Below, one piece after another: positions 30,127 through 40,190 of a stretch of DNA of 64,000 nt. The notes below the pieces were generated by a model, which searched no databases, had not been told where the DNA came from, and saw nothing but the letters and a program-made list of their open reading frames with translations. Numbering within the stretch: position 1 is the first letter of the stretch; every line of letters begins with the position of its first letter. Both the position numbers and the translations under genes were made by a program. Source of the DNA: Ascarosepion bandense (taxonomy: Eukaryota; Mollusca; Cephalopoda; Sepiida; Sepiidae); the NCBI GenBank assembly GCA_037127315.1, contig JBBBDQ010001122.1:4344501-4408500 (forward strand), in the 5' to 3' direction.

Positions 30127-30439
30127 ACCTGTGTGTGTTCATTCTTTCTTCGTTATCACTAGCATCTCTTTCTTCTACTCTGTCACATTCTTCACCCACA
30201 ACCTCTGTGACAGGCCAGTGACGGAAGAAAAATTAATAAATACCTTTTCTAAGGCATTGACATGAAATAAGAATTAACTCTTTCAATCTTCGTTCGTGGA
30301 TGATAATCATTGCACTACTGAAAACATTGGTTCTATAAGCAAGAATTTGTTTCTCCCCGCAAACCTTACATTTTATTTATGTTTTTCAATATCTGTTGTC
30401 TTTAGTGGTAGACGTAATTGTCAGAGTATTGATATTTTT
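30127..30439. other. No feature seen
   Basis: Mixed sequence with no recognisable signature. Confidence 0.55.
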
Positions 30440-30765
30440 ATTAGAGGGTCTGATGGATAAATTGTCATCATTTTATATTTTTAATTTCGTGCAAGTGCGT
30501 TGCTTGTATTTTTAAATTTTGATGACTGCACAGTATAGTAGAGTCAGTTGGGCACCGTCTGTGAGAAAAAGATCACCATGACGTAATTCACTCCGCCAGA
30601 AATTTGGAAAAGGCTTTCTGTAAAGTTTGACATTCAACTCCTAAGCTTCAATACGAACATTTCAGTGTGTTTGGGTGTCAGTCTGAGGACATTGACGAGG
30701 ATTCGGAAAGAGTTGGACGAGTCAAATGGTGATGACGAAAGTAGGGCAGCTTGGAAAAATAAAGA
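30440..30765 (+). pseudogene. IS630/Tc1-mariner transposase, N-terminal fragment
   Basis: The end GGGTCTGATGGATAAATTGT resembles the end of the element at 46.45 kb (GGGTGCGACGGATAAATTGC). Further in, TCACTCCGCCAGAAATTTG and CAATACGAACATTTCAGTGT match that element's 5' region, and GVSLRTLTRIRKELDESNGD is a helix-turn-helix DNA-binding segment typical of these transposases. The frame is cut off by a SINE at 30766. Confidence 0.65.
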
Positions 30766-30937
30766 GCCCAAACTCTCCTGCTATTTAACTCATAGCTGGA
30801 GAGAGAAGAGATGGATTAATATCTTTCCCCAAGGTTATTTTCCGCGTGAGTGAATGCATTAAATTCGACTGGAATTCGAACTCGGCTCTCCTATTTTTCG
30901 TTTCGAGCCGATATCCACTGAACCACAACGCATATCC
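30766..30937 (-). mobile_element. SINE, head half
   Basis: Head and middle of the tRNA SINE in minus orientation, ending inside the CTATTTAACTCATAGCTGGA block; the ACTG-tail half is missing. It abuts the transposase fragment. Confidence 0.8.
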
Positions 30938-30970
30938 AATATCAGTGATAAAGCGTATGTAATAATATCC

Positions 30971-31004
30971 TCTCTCTCTCTCCCTCTCCCTCCCTCCCTC
31001 TCCC
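30971..31004. repeat. CT/CCT-rich microsatellite
   Basis: Short pyrimidine microsatellite. Confidence 0.85.
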
Positions 31005-31023
31005 GTGTTATTGCGCAGATCTA

Positions 31024-31322
31024 TCTAAACTTATTCATAAATGGAACTGTGTGTGTGTGTATCCGTTACCTATAGACTCCGAAACGGGTGAACCAATTTT
31101 CTTGAAAATTTACACAGTTGTACTATAAGCGTCTGTGAGTTTTCTTAGCTAGGTTTTGTGTCGAGGTACCCCCGATAAATATCGAAAATCGATAATCGTA
31201 AAAATCGGGTTATAGAAGGAGTGGTCCAATTTTAATCAAATTTGATACAGTCATAGACAAAGACGTAAGAAACGATATTCAGAAATTCCAGGTTGCAGTT
31301 CTTACAATTGTGCAGAATATCG

Positions 31323-31374
<52 letters not shown>

Positions 31375-31761
31375 TAAAAGGCAAGATGTTTGTGTGTGTC
31401 TGTTTATCTGCCTGTATGTCTATATTTTTTTTCAGCCCTTTTTAGTTTTTGCTTCCTGTTTGGCTCTAAGTAGGTATAATTGTAGTTCTTAGTCTCAGCC
31501 ATGATGTCATTTACTCAGATGGTTTATTTAGCCTTCAAAATTTAGTTTACGACGAAAAATACTTATTTGATATCAATACCAAGAAATCAAAATTTGACTT
31601 ACATCCATTCAATTTTCTTTCAGTCTACGGTTTCGCTTTAACTGGAAACAACTATTGCTTTTTAGTCTTTCGTGCCAACGTCCAAAGAGTGTGAGCTCCA
31701 GGACCATGAATTAGTTTTAAAGCTTTCATTACACCCGAGCAACGCCGGGCTATACTGCTAG
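31024..31761 (+). mobile_element. Non-autonomous Helitron, copy c (738 bp)
   Basis: The 5' end A|TCTAAACTTATTCATAAATG and the 3' hairpin CCCGAGCAACGCCGGG followed by CTATACTGCTAG|T are intact. An internal (TA)n at ~31326-31375 separates two halves, and the second half has its own Helitron-like start (TATATAAAAGGCAAGATG). This is the clearest complete copy. No protein-coding capacity. Confidence 0.9.
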
Positions 31762-32468
31762 TATACTTATAAATATAGCTTGCTGTAAATAGTATGAAAG
31801 TTCTTTAGCTTTGGGTGGCAACCGGTCTGGGAGAAGGAAAACTGTATTCAAAACTGTATATAGCTCTGGCAAAGCACATACACTGTAGCTAAAGAACGGG
31901 GTATTCGAACTGATGATTCCGGCTCCGGTCGACTACTTTCTAACCCCCGTAGCTTTCTATCTATTATGATTGCATTAGCAGTAGGGGCCCAGATCATGAA
32001 CAACCGTATTAGCGATGGTCCACCTGTGTAAAGTTTCATGCCAACCTGAAAACCTAATGACAACGCGGAATTTTTTTCTCCTTGCTTTTTATTCTTTATT
32101 ATTATTTAATTACGGTCGATTTTAGGTACGGCTGAATAAATGAGTTCACCAGAATTATTCGTCAGTCGATCAAGCAATGGTAACTGGCTTCAGTGCTCAT
32201 AAAGATTTCTTCGTCAATTGAAAATAACTAAAAGGAGAAGGCGGTGGCTTAATTGACGCCTGACTCGTTGAAAACATAACGAAGCATTTTTGATCCGTAA
32301 AAATGATTAATTTTAAAAAGGTGGGATTTAAAACATGTTAATTCTATTAGGGTGATTTAATATGCGTTAATGGAAGTCACGCGAAAAAAAATTGCGATTA
32401 AATCTAAAAGTCGATCACCAACCGGAAAAGCAATCGAATTAAACTTGCAAAATCTAAATCTAAATCTA
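31762..32468. other. No feature seen
   Basis: Between two Helitrons; mixed composition and no recognisable gene. ATTCGAACTGATGATTCCGG is vaguely B-box-like but no tRNA fold is evident. Confidence 0.5.
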
Positions 32469-33183
32469 TCTAAACTTATTTATAAATGGAACTTTGTGTG
32501 TGTCTGTGTGTGTGTCTGTGTGTCTGTTACCTATAGACTCCGAAACGGCTGAACCGATTTTCTTGAAAATTTACACAGTTGTACTATAAGCATCTGCGAG
32601 TCTTCTTAGCTAGGTTTTGTGTCGAGGTATCCCCGATAAATATCGATAATCGAAAAAATCGGGTTATAGAAGGAGTGATCCGATTTTAATCAAATGTCAT
32701 ACACTCATAGACAAAGACATAAGAAATGATATTCAGAAGTTTCAAGGCTGCAGTTCTTACAATAGTGCAGAAAATTGATAATATATATATATATATAAAA
32801 GCAAGATGTTTGTGTGTGTCTGTTTATCTGCCTGTATATCTGTATTTTTTCAGCCCTTTTATTTTAGTTTTTGCTTCGGATTTGGCTCTAAGTAGGTATA
32901 ATTGTAGTTCTTAGTCTCAGCCATGATACCATTTACTCAGAGGAAATATTTAGCCTTCACAATTCAGTTTACGACAAAAAAAATCTATTTGATATCGATA
33001 CCAGGAAATCAAAATTTGACTTACATCCATTCATTTTTCTTTCGGTCTACGGTTTCGCTTTAACTGGAAACAACTATTGCTTTTTAGTCTTTCGTGCCAA
33101 CGTCCAAAGAGTCTGAGCTCCAGGACTATGGATTAGTTTTAAAGCGTTCATTACACCCGAGCAACGCCGGGCTATACTGCTAG
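32469..33183 (+). mobile_element. Non-autonomous Helitron, copy d (715 bp)
   Basis: The 5' end A|TCTAAACTTATTTATAAATG and 3' end GCCGGGCTATACTGCTAG|T are preserved. It has a short internal TA run (~32780-32797) and is in the same orientation as copy c, about 700 bp downstream of it. Confidence 0.9.
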
Positions 33184-33222
33184 TCGATTATAAGCGGCGA
33201 CTCAAAGACATATGATCAGAAA

Positions 33223-33592
33223 ATGGTCGGTGTACGCAGTATCCTACAATATAACTATCCAAGATACATGACACCAGTTCCAACGAACGTGGAAGGAAGG
33301 GTGTATGTGGTTAACAACTCTCAAAAAACAGCCTCGATCTGCCTACCGTATGTGAAGGGTTTATTAGAGCGAATACAAAGGATCGGTAGTCTATATAACA
33401 TCAGGACGACCTTCACAATTGGTTATACTTCGCAGATACATCTCCCGAGTAAGGCTTCCAGTAGAGGAGTGCATGAGTAAAGGACTGTGTGTACGCTATT
33501 TCATGTAGGTATGGAAAGAAATATAAAGGAGAAACGGGCTGTCCTCTTAAGTTAAGGCTGCAAGAACATCGCAAAACCATAACACGTAAAAT
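33223..33592 (+). pseudogene. Penelope-like element GIY-YIG endonuclease fragment
   Basis: First frame: ASICLPYVKGLLERIQRIGS and LYNIRTTFTI. After a frameshift: YAISCRYGKKYKGETGCPLK then LRLQEHRKTITR. The PYVKGL..RI..I...YNIRT..F lead-in and the Y.I.C..G..YKGETG..L..RL.EH core are the C-terminal GIY-YIG endonuclease of Penelope-like retroelements. A frameshift and truncation make it inactive; the RT is not present. It lies ~460 bp upstream of a tRNA-hammerhead unit, notable because Penelope-like elements are known to carry hammerhead ribozymes. Confidence 0.75.
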
Positions 33593-33785
33593 TGATGCCA
33601 AACCAAAGCCCTCCTCTGTTTTGCCGTTCCATAGAACAATTTTTCGCTAAACGAAGGCGGGCAGGTACAGATTTCAGTCTTGGATGGCGGAAACTCTTCT
33701 CTCAAATTTAAAATATACTGCTTCCAAACTTGCTACCCTAGTCCCATAATAGATCCATTCTGAAATAGTTATATACCCTCACCCC
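33587..33785 (+). mobile_element. Jockey-type LINE linker fragment
   Basis: IDAKPKPSSVLPFHRTIFR-stop-TKAGRYRFQSWMAE matches IDTKPKASPELLLHRTIFR-stop-TKAGQVII at 34.70 kb, the linker between endonuclease and RT. It is joined in frame to the Penelope-like fragment. Both LINE pieces share the same stop after FR. Confidence 0.65.
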
Positions 33786-33966
33786 CCCCAAAATATATTT
33801 TATACCAGCCTTGAGGTATCCGATATATCACTCTGGAAGAATGGTAGACTTTGTAAAACAGTAGCTACTCTGGCATGTACGCTCATTCCGTAACGAATTA
33901 GAGCCCCCTGGCTATTGGGCGTGTATAATGATAATGTATACGCAAAAAAGTCTGCTTTCTTCTACC

Positions 33967-34033
33967 GAGCGCCCATAGCCCAGAGGTAGAATCTCCAACT
34001 GCCGCCAATTCGGTCGGGTTTCAATCCTGGGTT
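33967..34033 (+). pseudogene. tRNA-like segment of F1 unit
   Basis: GAGCGCCCATAGCCCAGAGGTAGAAT followed by a B-box-like GGGTTTCAATCCTGGG. The 63.3 kb copy has a consensus A-box, TAGCTCAGTGG, where this copy reads TAGCCCAGAGG. The D-arm resembles tRNA-Gly. A full cloverleaf is not formed. Confidence 0.6.
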
Positions 34034-34052
34034 AAAAGCAATCGGAGTCTAA

Positions 34053-34096
34053 CCGTACTGATGAGCTATGATACAGCGAAACAGATCTGTCTGCAG
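34053..34096 (+). ncRNA. Type I hammerhead ribozyme candidate (F1)
   Basis: CTGATGA (34058-34064), stem II GCT..AGC with G10.1-C11.1 closing pair (34065-34077), GAAA (34078-34081), short palindromic stem III ACAGATCTGT (34081-34090), then C at 34091 giving a GUC cleavage triplet, followed by TGCAG that pairs with the upstream CCGTA through four of five positions (one wobble, one C-A mismatch). All invariant core bases are present. Predicted cleavage after 34091. The stem II loop differs from the 51.6 kb copy by one base, which breaks the fourth stem pair. Confidence 0.65.
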
Positions 34097-34116
34097 ATGA
34101 CTATATATATATATTT

Positions 34117-34356
34117 TTTTCTAAACATATGCTGTTAAATATAAGAGACAATGAATGTCTATTACGTTTAATCATGAGCCGTTCCAAACGTCGTATTATT
34201 TAGAAGAAAACCAATAAATAATTATCCAAATGTTGGAGAATTTTTGTCTTTATTTTCAACTGAAATTAAAGCCAAAATACGACGTTTAGAACGGCTCATG
34301 ATTAAGCATAATAGACATTCATTGTCTCTTATATTTAACAGCATATGTTTAGAAAA
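34117..34356. repeat. Foldback, ~83-bp arms
   Basis: The left arm CTAAACATATGCTGTTAAAT ... CGTCGTATTATT is inverted at the right (AATACGACG ... ATTTAACAGCATATGTTTAG). Arms are ~95% identical with a ~75-bp spacer. It lies between two (TA)n runs, immediately after the tRNA-hammerhead unit. Confidence 0.85.
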
Positions 34357-34374
34357 TTACTTGCTGCCTCGATA

Positions 34375-34377
<3 letters not shown>

Positions 34378-34412
<35 letters not shown>
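34378..34412. repeat. (TA)n microsatellite
   Basis: Pure TA run following GCTGCCTCGATATAC; similar CTGCCTAAATACAC ends flank TA runs at 58.14 and 62.65 kb. Confidence 0.9.
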
Positions 34413-34414
<2 letters not shown>

Positions 34415-34519
34415 GAAAAGCTTAATAATATCTTCATTCTCATCTGGCTTTCACATCTGTTGCGAATGCAATATCCACCACAAAAAGTGGTTCATCCATT
34501 TGAACAAAACCAATGAACA

Positions 34520-35770
34520 ACGCAGTTATTACAGATATTCCCCATCGGCTATGAACTAGTCTTGGTTATCGAGAACTCTATCTGATGTGATCGAACATCA
34601 GGGGAACCTCCTTGATCTCATCCTTACACCCTGGCCTGATAAATGCTTTAAAATTTTACCACTTTCCAGATATGTCAGCTAGTCCCCTAAACAGTATCCA
34701 GATTGATACCAAACCAAAGGCATCCCCCGAATTGCTGCTCCATAGAACAATTTTTCGCTAAACGAAGGCAGGCCAAGTTATCATTAGATCTGAAATGGCG
34801 GAATTTCTACTCTTAACTTTTTAAAAAAATTCTACCTTCAAAAATGCTACTTTTGTTTTTGAATGAATCCTTTCTGGAATGGAGAGTTTATACCCAAACG
34901 AAACCCGAACAGACAGCCCAAGTTCAGCCTTGAATTCACAGCAAACATATCTCACCTAATATTTCAGTATCTATCACAAGGAGTGGTGTAGGTGGATACT
35001 TCATACATTCAGAAATGTCTGCAATGGCTGCAAGAAAGTTCTAGAAAATATGAAGTATAGCTATGCCCAAGCGGTCCAGGCCAAGTCTGAAAACAAACAA
35101 ACTGGACCCCCAAAATTCTGGAAGATCTTCAATCAAATCCCGAATAGACAAAGCGTCTGTTCCGACTATCATAATGACCTCGGGGTTATTTCTTTTTTGT
35201 CAAATAAGGCGAGGCTATTCGCCTCAATCTTTGCGACTAACTCAACGTTAGACGACATAAGATAGCCTCATCCCGACTTCCTCACCCCGTCTCACTGAGC
35301 ACAATCTCAGTATTTTTTTTTTTTTTTTTTTTGTTACAGCCAGGGAACTCACAAAACTTATCAAAGGTCTTGACCCTAAGAAAGCCACTGGTCCAGACAA
35401 AATCTCCCTGGTTGTCCTTAACATTTTTCCAACCCGAAAGTATCTTCTTGTCGGTCTGGACTAATCAGTCTTCACGGTTTTATTCGTAAGCTTTTTGAGG
35501 CTATAATCAACAAGAAAGTTGTTGATCACCTAATTAGAAACAACCTATTTCTAGTTTAGGAATCACTGGAAGAGTCTTTTCAATTTTAAAGTCTTTCCTA
35601 GATCTCACAAGTTAGCTCGGAGCCTTGGTAATCAACACAGGCGTTCCCCAGAAAATGCTTCTTGGACTAACCCTCTTTTTACTTTACATAAGTTATCTGC
35701 CTCAGAGTATAATTCGATCATTTTTTAAATATCTATGCTAAATGATATATCGGTGCACATCCAAAGCTCT
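34520..35770 (+). pseudogene. Jockey-type LINE endonuclease-to-RT remnant
   Basis: Pieces in order: EHQGNLLDLILTPWPD (end of the AP-like endonuclease), LLHRTIFR-stop-TKAG (linker), KYSYAQAVQAKSENKQTGPP and FWKIFNQIPNRQSV, LSNKARLFASIFATNSTLDD, then ARELTKLIKGLDPKKATGPD (start of the RT domain), and further decayed RT sequence with no intact YADD (YAK.YIGAH region near 35737). A T-tract interrupts the frame at ~35312. The enzyme would make cDNA by target-primed reverse transcription; this copy is dead. Confidence 0.75.
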
Positions 35771-35817
35771 AGATGTCCAGAGATTGGCAGCTGATATTTT
35801 TTCTTTTTCTTTTTTTT

Positions 35818-36045
35818 TTATAATCATTTCATGCAAAGGGAACACCGGGAGCTAAGTTCATCGGAGCAGAAGCCGTGAATGTATTTGTAGAAAAAACAAA
35901 GGGAAGCCACATTACGTCGGTGAGAAAGTGAATGGTGTTGAGCTAACAGGTCGGGATGGATTACATTGTAGATTTTCTGCTGGATTTTGTCAAGAACCCC
36001 CAGATGAATAGCAGGGGCACCCGACCAGAAATGACAGAAGATATG
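35818..36045 (-). mobile_element. Jockey-type LINE fragment, internally deleted
   Basis: The 3' tail AATCATTTCATGCAAAGGG is joined directly to the CATCGGAGCAGAAGCCGTGA region; the C-terminal coding part between is missing. The right end stops at GGCACCCGACCAGAAATGACA. Confidence 0.7.
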
Positions 36046-36130
36046 ACATTTCGCCGCAAAGTGTAGTGACCGGTTAGTGCCGGAAGTAAGACGCGGAACA
36101 AGAAGGTAGGCTCAAAACTGTACATTAGTA

Positions 36131-36645
36131 CTAGCAGTATAACCCGGCGTTACTCGGGTGTAATGAAAGCTTTAAAACTAATCCATAGTCCTGGAGCTCA
36201 GACTCTTTGGACGTTGGCACGAAAGACTAAAAAGCAATAGTTGTTTATAGTTAAAGCGAAACTGTAGACTGAAAAAAATGAATGGATGTAAGTCAAATTT
36301 TGATTTCCTGGTATCAATATCAAATTTTCTGCACTATTGTAAGAACTGCAACCTTGAAACTTCTGAATATCGTTTCTTATGTCTTTGTCTATGAGTGTAT
36401 CAAATTTGATTAAAATCGGACCACTCCTTCTATAACCCGATTTTTTCGATTATCAATTTTCGATATTTATCGGGGGTACCTCGACACAAAACCTAGCTAA
36501 GAACACTCGAAGACACTTATAGTACAACTGTGTAAATTTTCAAGAAAATCGGTTCAGCCGTTTCGGAGTCCATAGGTAACGGATACACACACACACACAG
36601 ATACACACACACACAGCTAAAGTTCCATTTATAAATAAGTTTAGA
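36131..36645 (-). mobile_element. Non-autonomous Helitron, copy e, internally deleted
   Basis: The CTAGCAGTATAACCCGGCG end and the ATAAATAAGTTTAGA end are both present, but the central (TA)n and the start of the second half are missing: the junction reads CCTGGTATCAATATC|AAATTTTCTGCAC. 515 bp. Confidence 0.85.
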
Positions 36646-36811
36646 TAACAAGAAATCAAGATATCCAAATAAGTGTTAATAATAAGTAGATATAGAAATA
36701 AGTCAGTCCGAGGGTATTATTACGCTGCCTGACTAGTAGCTGTCGTTAACTGCACTCGTTAACTGAGTTACTTGACTGCTCTAGTTAACTGTTCCCTGGA
36801 AATCACGCAGG

Positions 36812-36812
<1 letters not shown>

Positions 36813-36855
<43 letters not shown>
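36813..36855. repeat. (TA)n microsatellite
   Basis: Pure TA run of about 21 units. Confidence 0.9.
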
Positions 36856-36858
<3 letters not shown>

Positions 36859-36874
36859 AACAGTAGGAACAGTT

Positions 36875-37565
36875 CATTCCTCGCAGTCCTGATAGCGTCC
36901 AGAAGTGTCTACGCCTCCTTGTTGGTGACAAATTATATTCCACACTGAAACTCCTTTCACACAGCCGGGACGTTGCAAGCTTCTCACTGCTGTCTCGCTA
37001 AATGGCCCAGGCGAACTACATTCCTGTTATGGTGAAACACTCCTATTCCTCAGATAATGGTCTCTCCCTCTTATATTAATAAGAGTTAGCAATAAGTTAA
37101 CTCGAGAAATTCTTGGAAAGTTTATAGGAGTTCTTAGAAATTCTAGAGAGTTCTATTGGAGTTCAGTAGAACTACTCGGCAGTTGATATTAGTCGACAGT
37201 TAGCCAATTACTAAGGAGTCAGCTTACAGTAAAAGATTACCAACTTCCTAACATTTTGGGTGCGTTAAGTCGATTAGCAACCGGCATAGCACGATTATTA
37301 CCTTCAGTGCGAAAACTACTCCACAAAAATTCCTTAGTTCCACCCGTTTAACATTCACGGCTAAGATGCGCCATTTTACGCACATTGTAGTGAACCACCG
37401 TTGTTCTCTTTGTATTCCATTGATAAGATATAAGTTCCACTCCAGAAGGGTCTTCCTGCGAACCACCGCTCTCCGGAACCGACTCCGAACAAGAAATTTT
37501 CCCGATCACAAAAATCTTAACCTGTTCTCGTTTAACATTTATCTTCCCCACATATCCGCATAAAC
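36875..37565 (+). mobile_element. Jockey-type LINE C-terminus, interrupted
   Basis: SVQKCLRLLVGDKLYSTLKL and SHSRDVASFSLLSR, then ~290 bp of unrecognised sequence, then HSRRVFLRTTALRNRLRTRN and FPDHKNLNLFSFNIYLPHIS to a stop. It belongs to a sister subfamily of the LINE at 29 kb (..FPRTAALWNRLP..FPDHYNLNLFKSRVNRYL..). The insert at ~37040-37330 is unexplained. Confidence 0.7.
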
Positions 37566-37763
37566 CCTCCCCCTTACTTTTTAACCTCGAGTGTCTCAGA
37601 GTGAACTTCACTGTAAAAAAAGGGGGGGGGGGGCAATAAAATTCGAGCCACCGAAAATACTCAATGACTGAATACGATCTTGTATATATACTCTGTAACC
37701 CTTTACTTCTAGTAGCTCCCAGGTTTTGTACAGGCTGAACTTTATTGTAAAAATAAACGTTTA

Positions 37764-38067
37764 GTCAGTTAATTTCCATACTTGATATACACACTTGGGC
37801 AATCATGTCTGGAATAAGACATGACTGACTAGGCAGAAGATTTTCCCGTAGTAGGTTGCCATTACTTTCTGTGGTAGACTGGTTGCCAGCCACTGCTACA
37901 GAACCCAACCTGTCCTGTTAGTTAACCCATAACTAGAGGGAAGAGACGGATTAATACCTTTCCCAAGCGTATTTGCGCGTAAGTGAATGCAATGAATTCA
38001 ACTGGAATTCGAACTCGGCTCCCTGATCTGGCGCTCCGAGTCGATATACACTTCACCACCACGCACA
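37764..38067 (-). mobile_element. tRNA-derived SINE, full length
   Basis: Complete minus-strand copy; its head (right end) directly abuts the tail-less SINE that follows. Confidence 0.9.
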
Positions 38068-38279
38068 TTATGTTGCTGTTACTTTCTGCGGTAAACCGTT
38101 TGCCAACCAAGCCTATAGAATCCACTCTGTCCTCCTATTCAACCCATAGCTGGAGGAATAAGAGGTGGATTGATACCTTTCCCGAGGGTATTTGAATGTA
38201 ACGAATTCAACTGGAATTTGAACTCGGCTCTCTGATTTTTTGTTTTGAGCTGATATCCACTGCACCAAAAGACACATCC
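38068..38279 (-). mobile_element. SINE without 3' domain, fused to the previous copy
   Basis: Head and middle only; the sequence stops inside the ACCGCAGAAAGTAACAGC block where the next SINE begins. On the minus strand the order is tail-less SINE then full SINE, the same dimer type as at 22.2-22.7 kb. Confidence 0.85.
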
Positions 38280-38679
38280 CATACAAAAGTTCAATATATA
38301 TTGCTACTGATATGTCGTTAGTCAAAAGAAAAACCTGATTCCCTGGTCAAAATTGAGATTCAAATGCCAACGGGAAATTGTGAGCAATTTCATCTTGAAA
38401 GACATTTGTAAATACATTAATTACGAAATTTAAACGTTACAAATTGGTCCAAGATTGATCTTGGTATGAAGTCCTTCAAATTCAATTAGTAACATACACT
38501 TTTAGACACCTCTTGAATCATACACCCACACATAACCACACACAAAAATGCCATCAGAGATATATAGATTACAGAAAATATTTACATATAGGAGTATATG
38601 TGAGTTCATGTAAACACAGATACAAACACAGACACATTGAAAAGTATAAGCACTAGCAACAGTCTTATGATTCTAAAGT
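38280..38679. other. No feature seen
   Basis: A/T-rich with scattered CA; no recognisable signature. Confidence 0.55.
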
Positions 38680-38945
38680 TGAAATTGCTAGATGTAACCA
38701 TAAGTATTTTTCTAGCAGGTTTATTCTATAGCACTTCTCGTTTGTGAAACTCTCACACGGCTTCTAGCTTACCAGCCCAATTTAAAAGGTTAAACGTAAT
38801 CTTTATAATTATCTACCGTTTTCTTGATTCCTTTTCTGTTTTTCTTCGGGTTCCTTAATGTTTTTTTCTTATTCTTTCATACTCAGTAGCCCCTTGTGTA
38901 TTAGATGCATTATTGCCTTCCTTGGGGTGAAATGATTAAAAAAAA
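38680..38945 (+). mobile_element. Decayed jockey-type LINE 3' end
   Basis: The 3' tail CTTCCTTGGGGTGAAATGATT plus A-run is clear. The upstream translation is only weakly similar to the KPI.C.....SNSFF region. Similar in age to the 17.1 kb copy. Confidence 0.6.
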
Positions 38946-39059
38946 TTATATGTATTTTTCGGCAGATAGATTTTCACACGTCCGGAATAGACTGACTTGC
39001 CCGGCTATTTTAATGTTAAATTATTTCTAGATTGACCGCTTCTATTCCAGACCCCACTT

Positions 39060-39580
39060 ATATTGGTCCTGGGTATGATGGTAAACTGCATCCAGCAGCA
39101 AGGCCTCTGAGTGGAAGGTTGTGAGGAGCATGGAACCACCTCTTAATGGCTGTTGTTCCCAGGTCCACACTGACCCGTAATGTTATCACCTGTTAGGGTC
39201 CCAGCTATGGGCAAATAGTTAAACCCCCAAAAATGGGGCCAAAACACTATGAAAGTATAAAAATATACTTTTATAGAAATATATACATAAAAATATTCTT
39301 TTATAGAAAAATATACATTTTTGAAGACAAAAATTATTACCATAACACATTTTTGAAGGAAAAAAATTATTCTCAGCAAAATATTTTTGAATACAAAACT
39401 AGAAGACATTTCAGTTTTTTAAAATAAAAAAGAATAAAAACAATGTTTTTTATTAAAATCTGGCTAAGCCAACCTTCTTACTATAACCAAACATTGAAAA
39501 AAAATTACCTTAAAACTCCACCTTTTTGGCATTAAATAACCCACAGAGGCTGATATGCCGTTAAAAAACTCAAACAAACC
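39060..39580 (+). mobile_element. Unclassified repeat family X, copy 2
   Basis: Near-complete match in block order to copy 1 at 10.6 kb (GGTCCTGGGTATGATGG ... GGCTGATATGCCGTTAAA), including the ladder of CATTTTTGAAGRMAAAAATTA units in its middle. Confidence 0.75.
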
Positions 39581-39619
39581 CACTTATATTATTTTCTACT
39601 TTTTATCAACAATTATTAG

Positions 39620-39912
39620 GTGCATTGTGGTGCAGTGGATATCGACTCGGAACAAGAATCAGAAAGTCGAGTTCGAATTCCAGTTGAATTCGTTGCATTC
39701 AGTTACGTTCAAATACACTTGGAAGGTATGAATCTGTCGCTTCCCCCTCCAAGTATGGGTTAAATACCAGGACAGATTGGCTTCTATAGGCTTGGTCATC
39801 AACTGCAGAAAGTAATGGCAACCTATTGCGGGAAAATCCTCTACCCAGTCAGTCATGTCTTTTTTAAAACATGATCACCCAAGCATGTATCACGTATGGC
39901 TCTTAACTGACT
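39620..39912 (+). mobile_element. tRNA-derived SINE
   Basis: A-box TGGTGCAGTGG, B-box GAGTTCGAATTCC, complete body, CTTAACTGACT end. A small deletion removes part of the GGCAACCAGTCTACC block. Confidence 0.9.
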
Positions 39913-39928
39913 AAATATTTATTTCAAC

Positions 39929-39931
<3 letters not shown>

Positions 39932-39970
<39 letters not shown>
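39932..39970. repeat. (CT)n microsatellite
   Basis: Pure CT run. Confidence 0.95.
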
Positions 39971-39972
<2 letters not shown>

Positions 39973-40014
39973 TTTGTTGTTCAGAAAACAGTCTATTAAG
40001 TTAATTTTCAAACC

Positions 40015-40190
40015 TGCTCTTTTATTCCAACCTGTCCATTTATTTCCCGAGGAGAAAGCTCTTCTCAGGAAGCTACTACTCCAGAACAGTTACTTTGCAG
40101 AAACGACTCCCGGAAGGATACTTCCCTCGTCACTACAATCTTAACCTCTTCAAGTCCAGGGGTCAGCCGTTAATAATTCTACATACCTTC
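40015..40190 (+). mobile_element. Jockey-type LINE C-terminal remnant
   Basis: Frame pieces NSYFAETTPGRILP and RHYNLNLFKSRGQPL resemble the LWNRLPRGYFP.HYNLNLFKSRVN end of the 37 kb subfamily. Short and frameshifted. Confidence 0.55.

Larger units (their letters stand above)
33826..34106 (+). mobile_element. tRNA-hammerhead unit (family F1), fullest copy
   Basis: Order: 5' block CACTCTGGAAGAATGGTAGA and GTAGCTACTCTGGCATG; a middle block with AGTCTGCTTTCTTCTACCGA; a tRNA-like segment; a 20-nt linker AAAGCAATCGGAGTCTAA; a hammerhead core; (TA)n. The same order is seen at 63.16-63.44 kb (minus) and the 3' half at 51.64 kb (minus). The unit has no coding capacity, so it is a non-autonomous retroelement candidate with a pol III-type promoter and a self-cleaving ribozyme. 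Confidence 0.75.

Noticed and set aside
34117..34356. Hammerhead in this foldback (AATCATGAGCCGTTC.AAACGTCG in both arms)
   Set aside because: The boxes read UCAUGA and UAAA or CAAA, so two invariant parts are missing in both arms.
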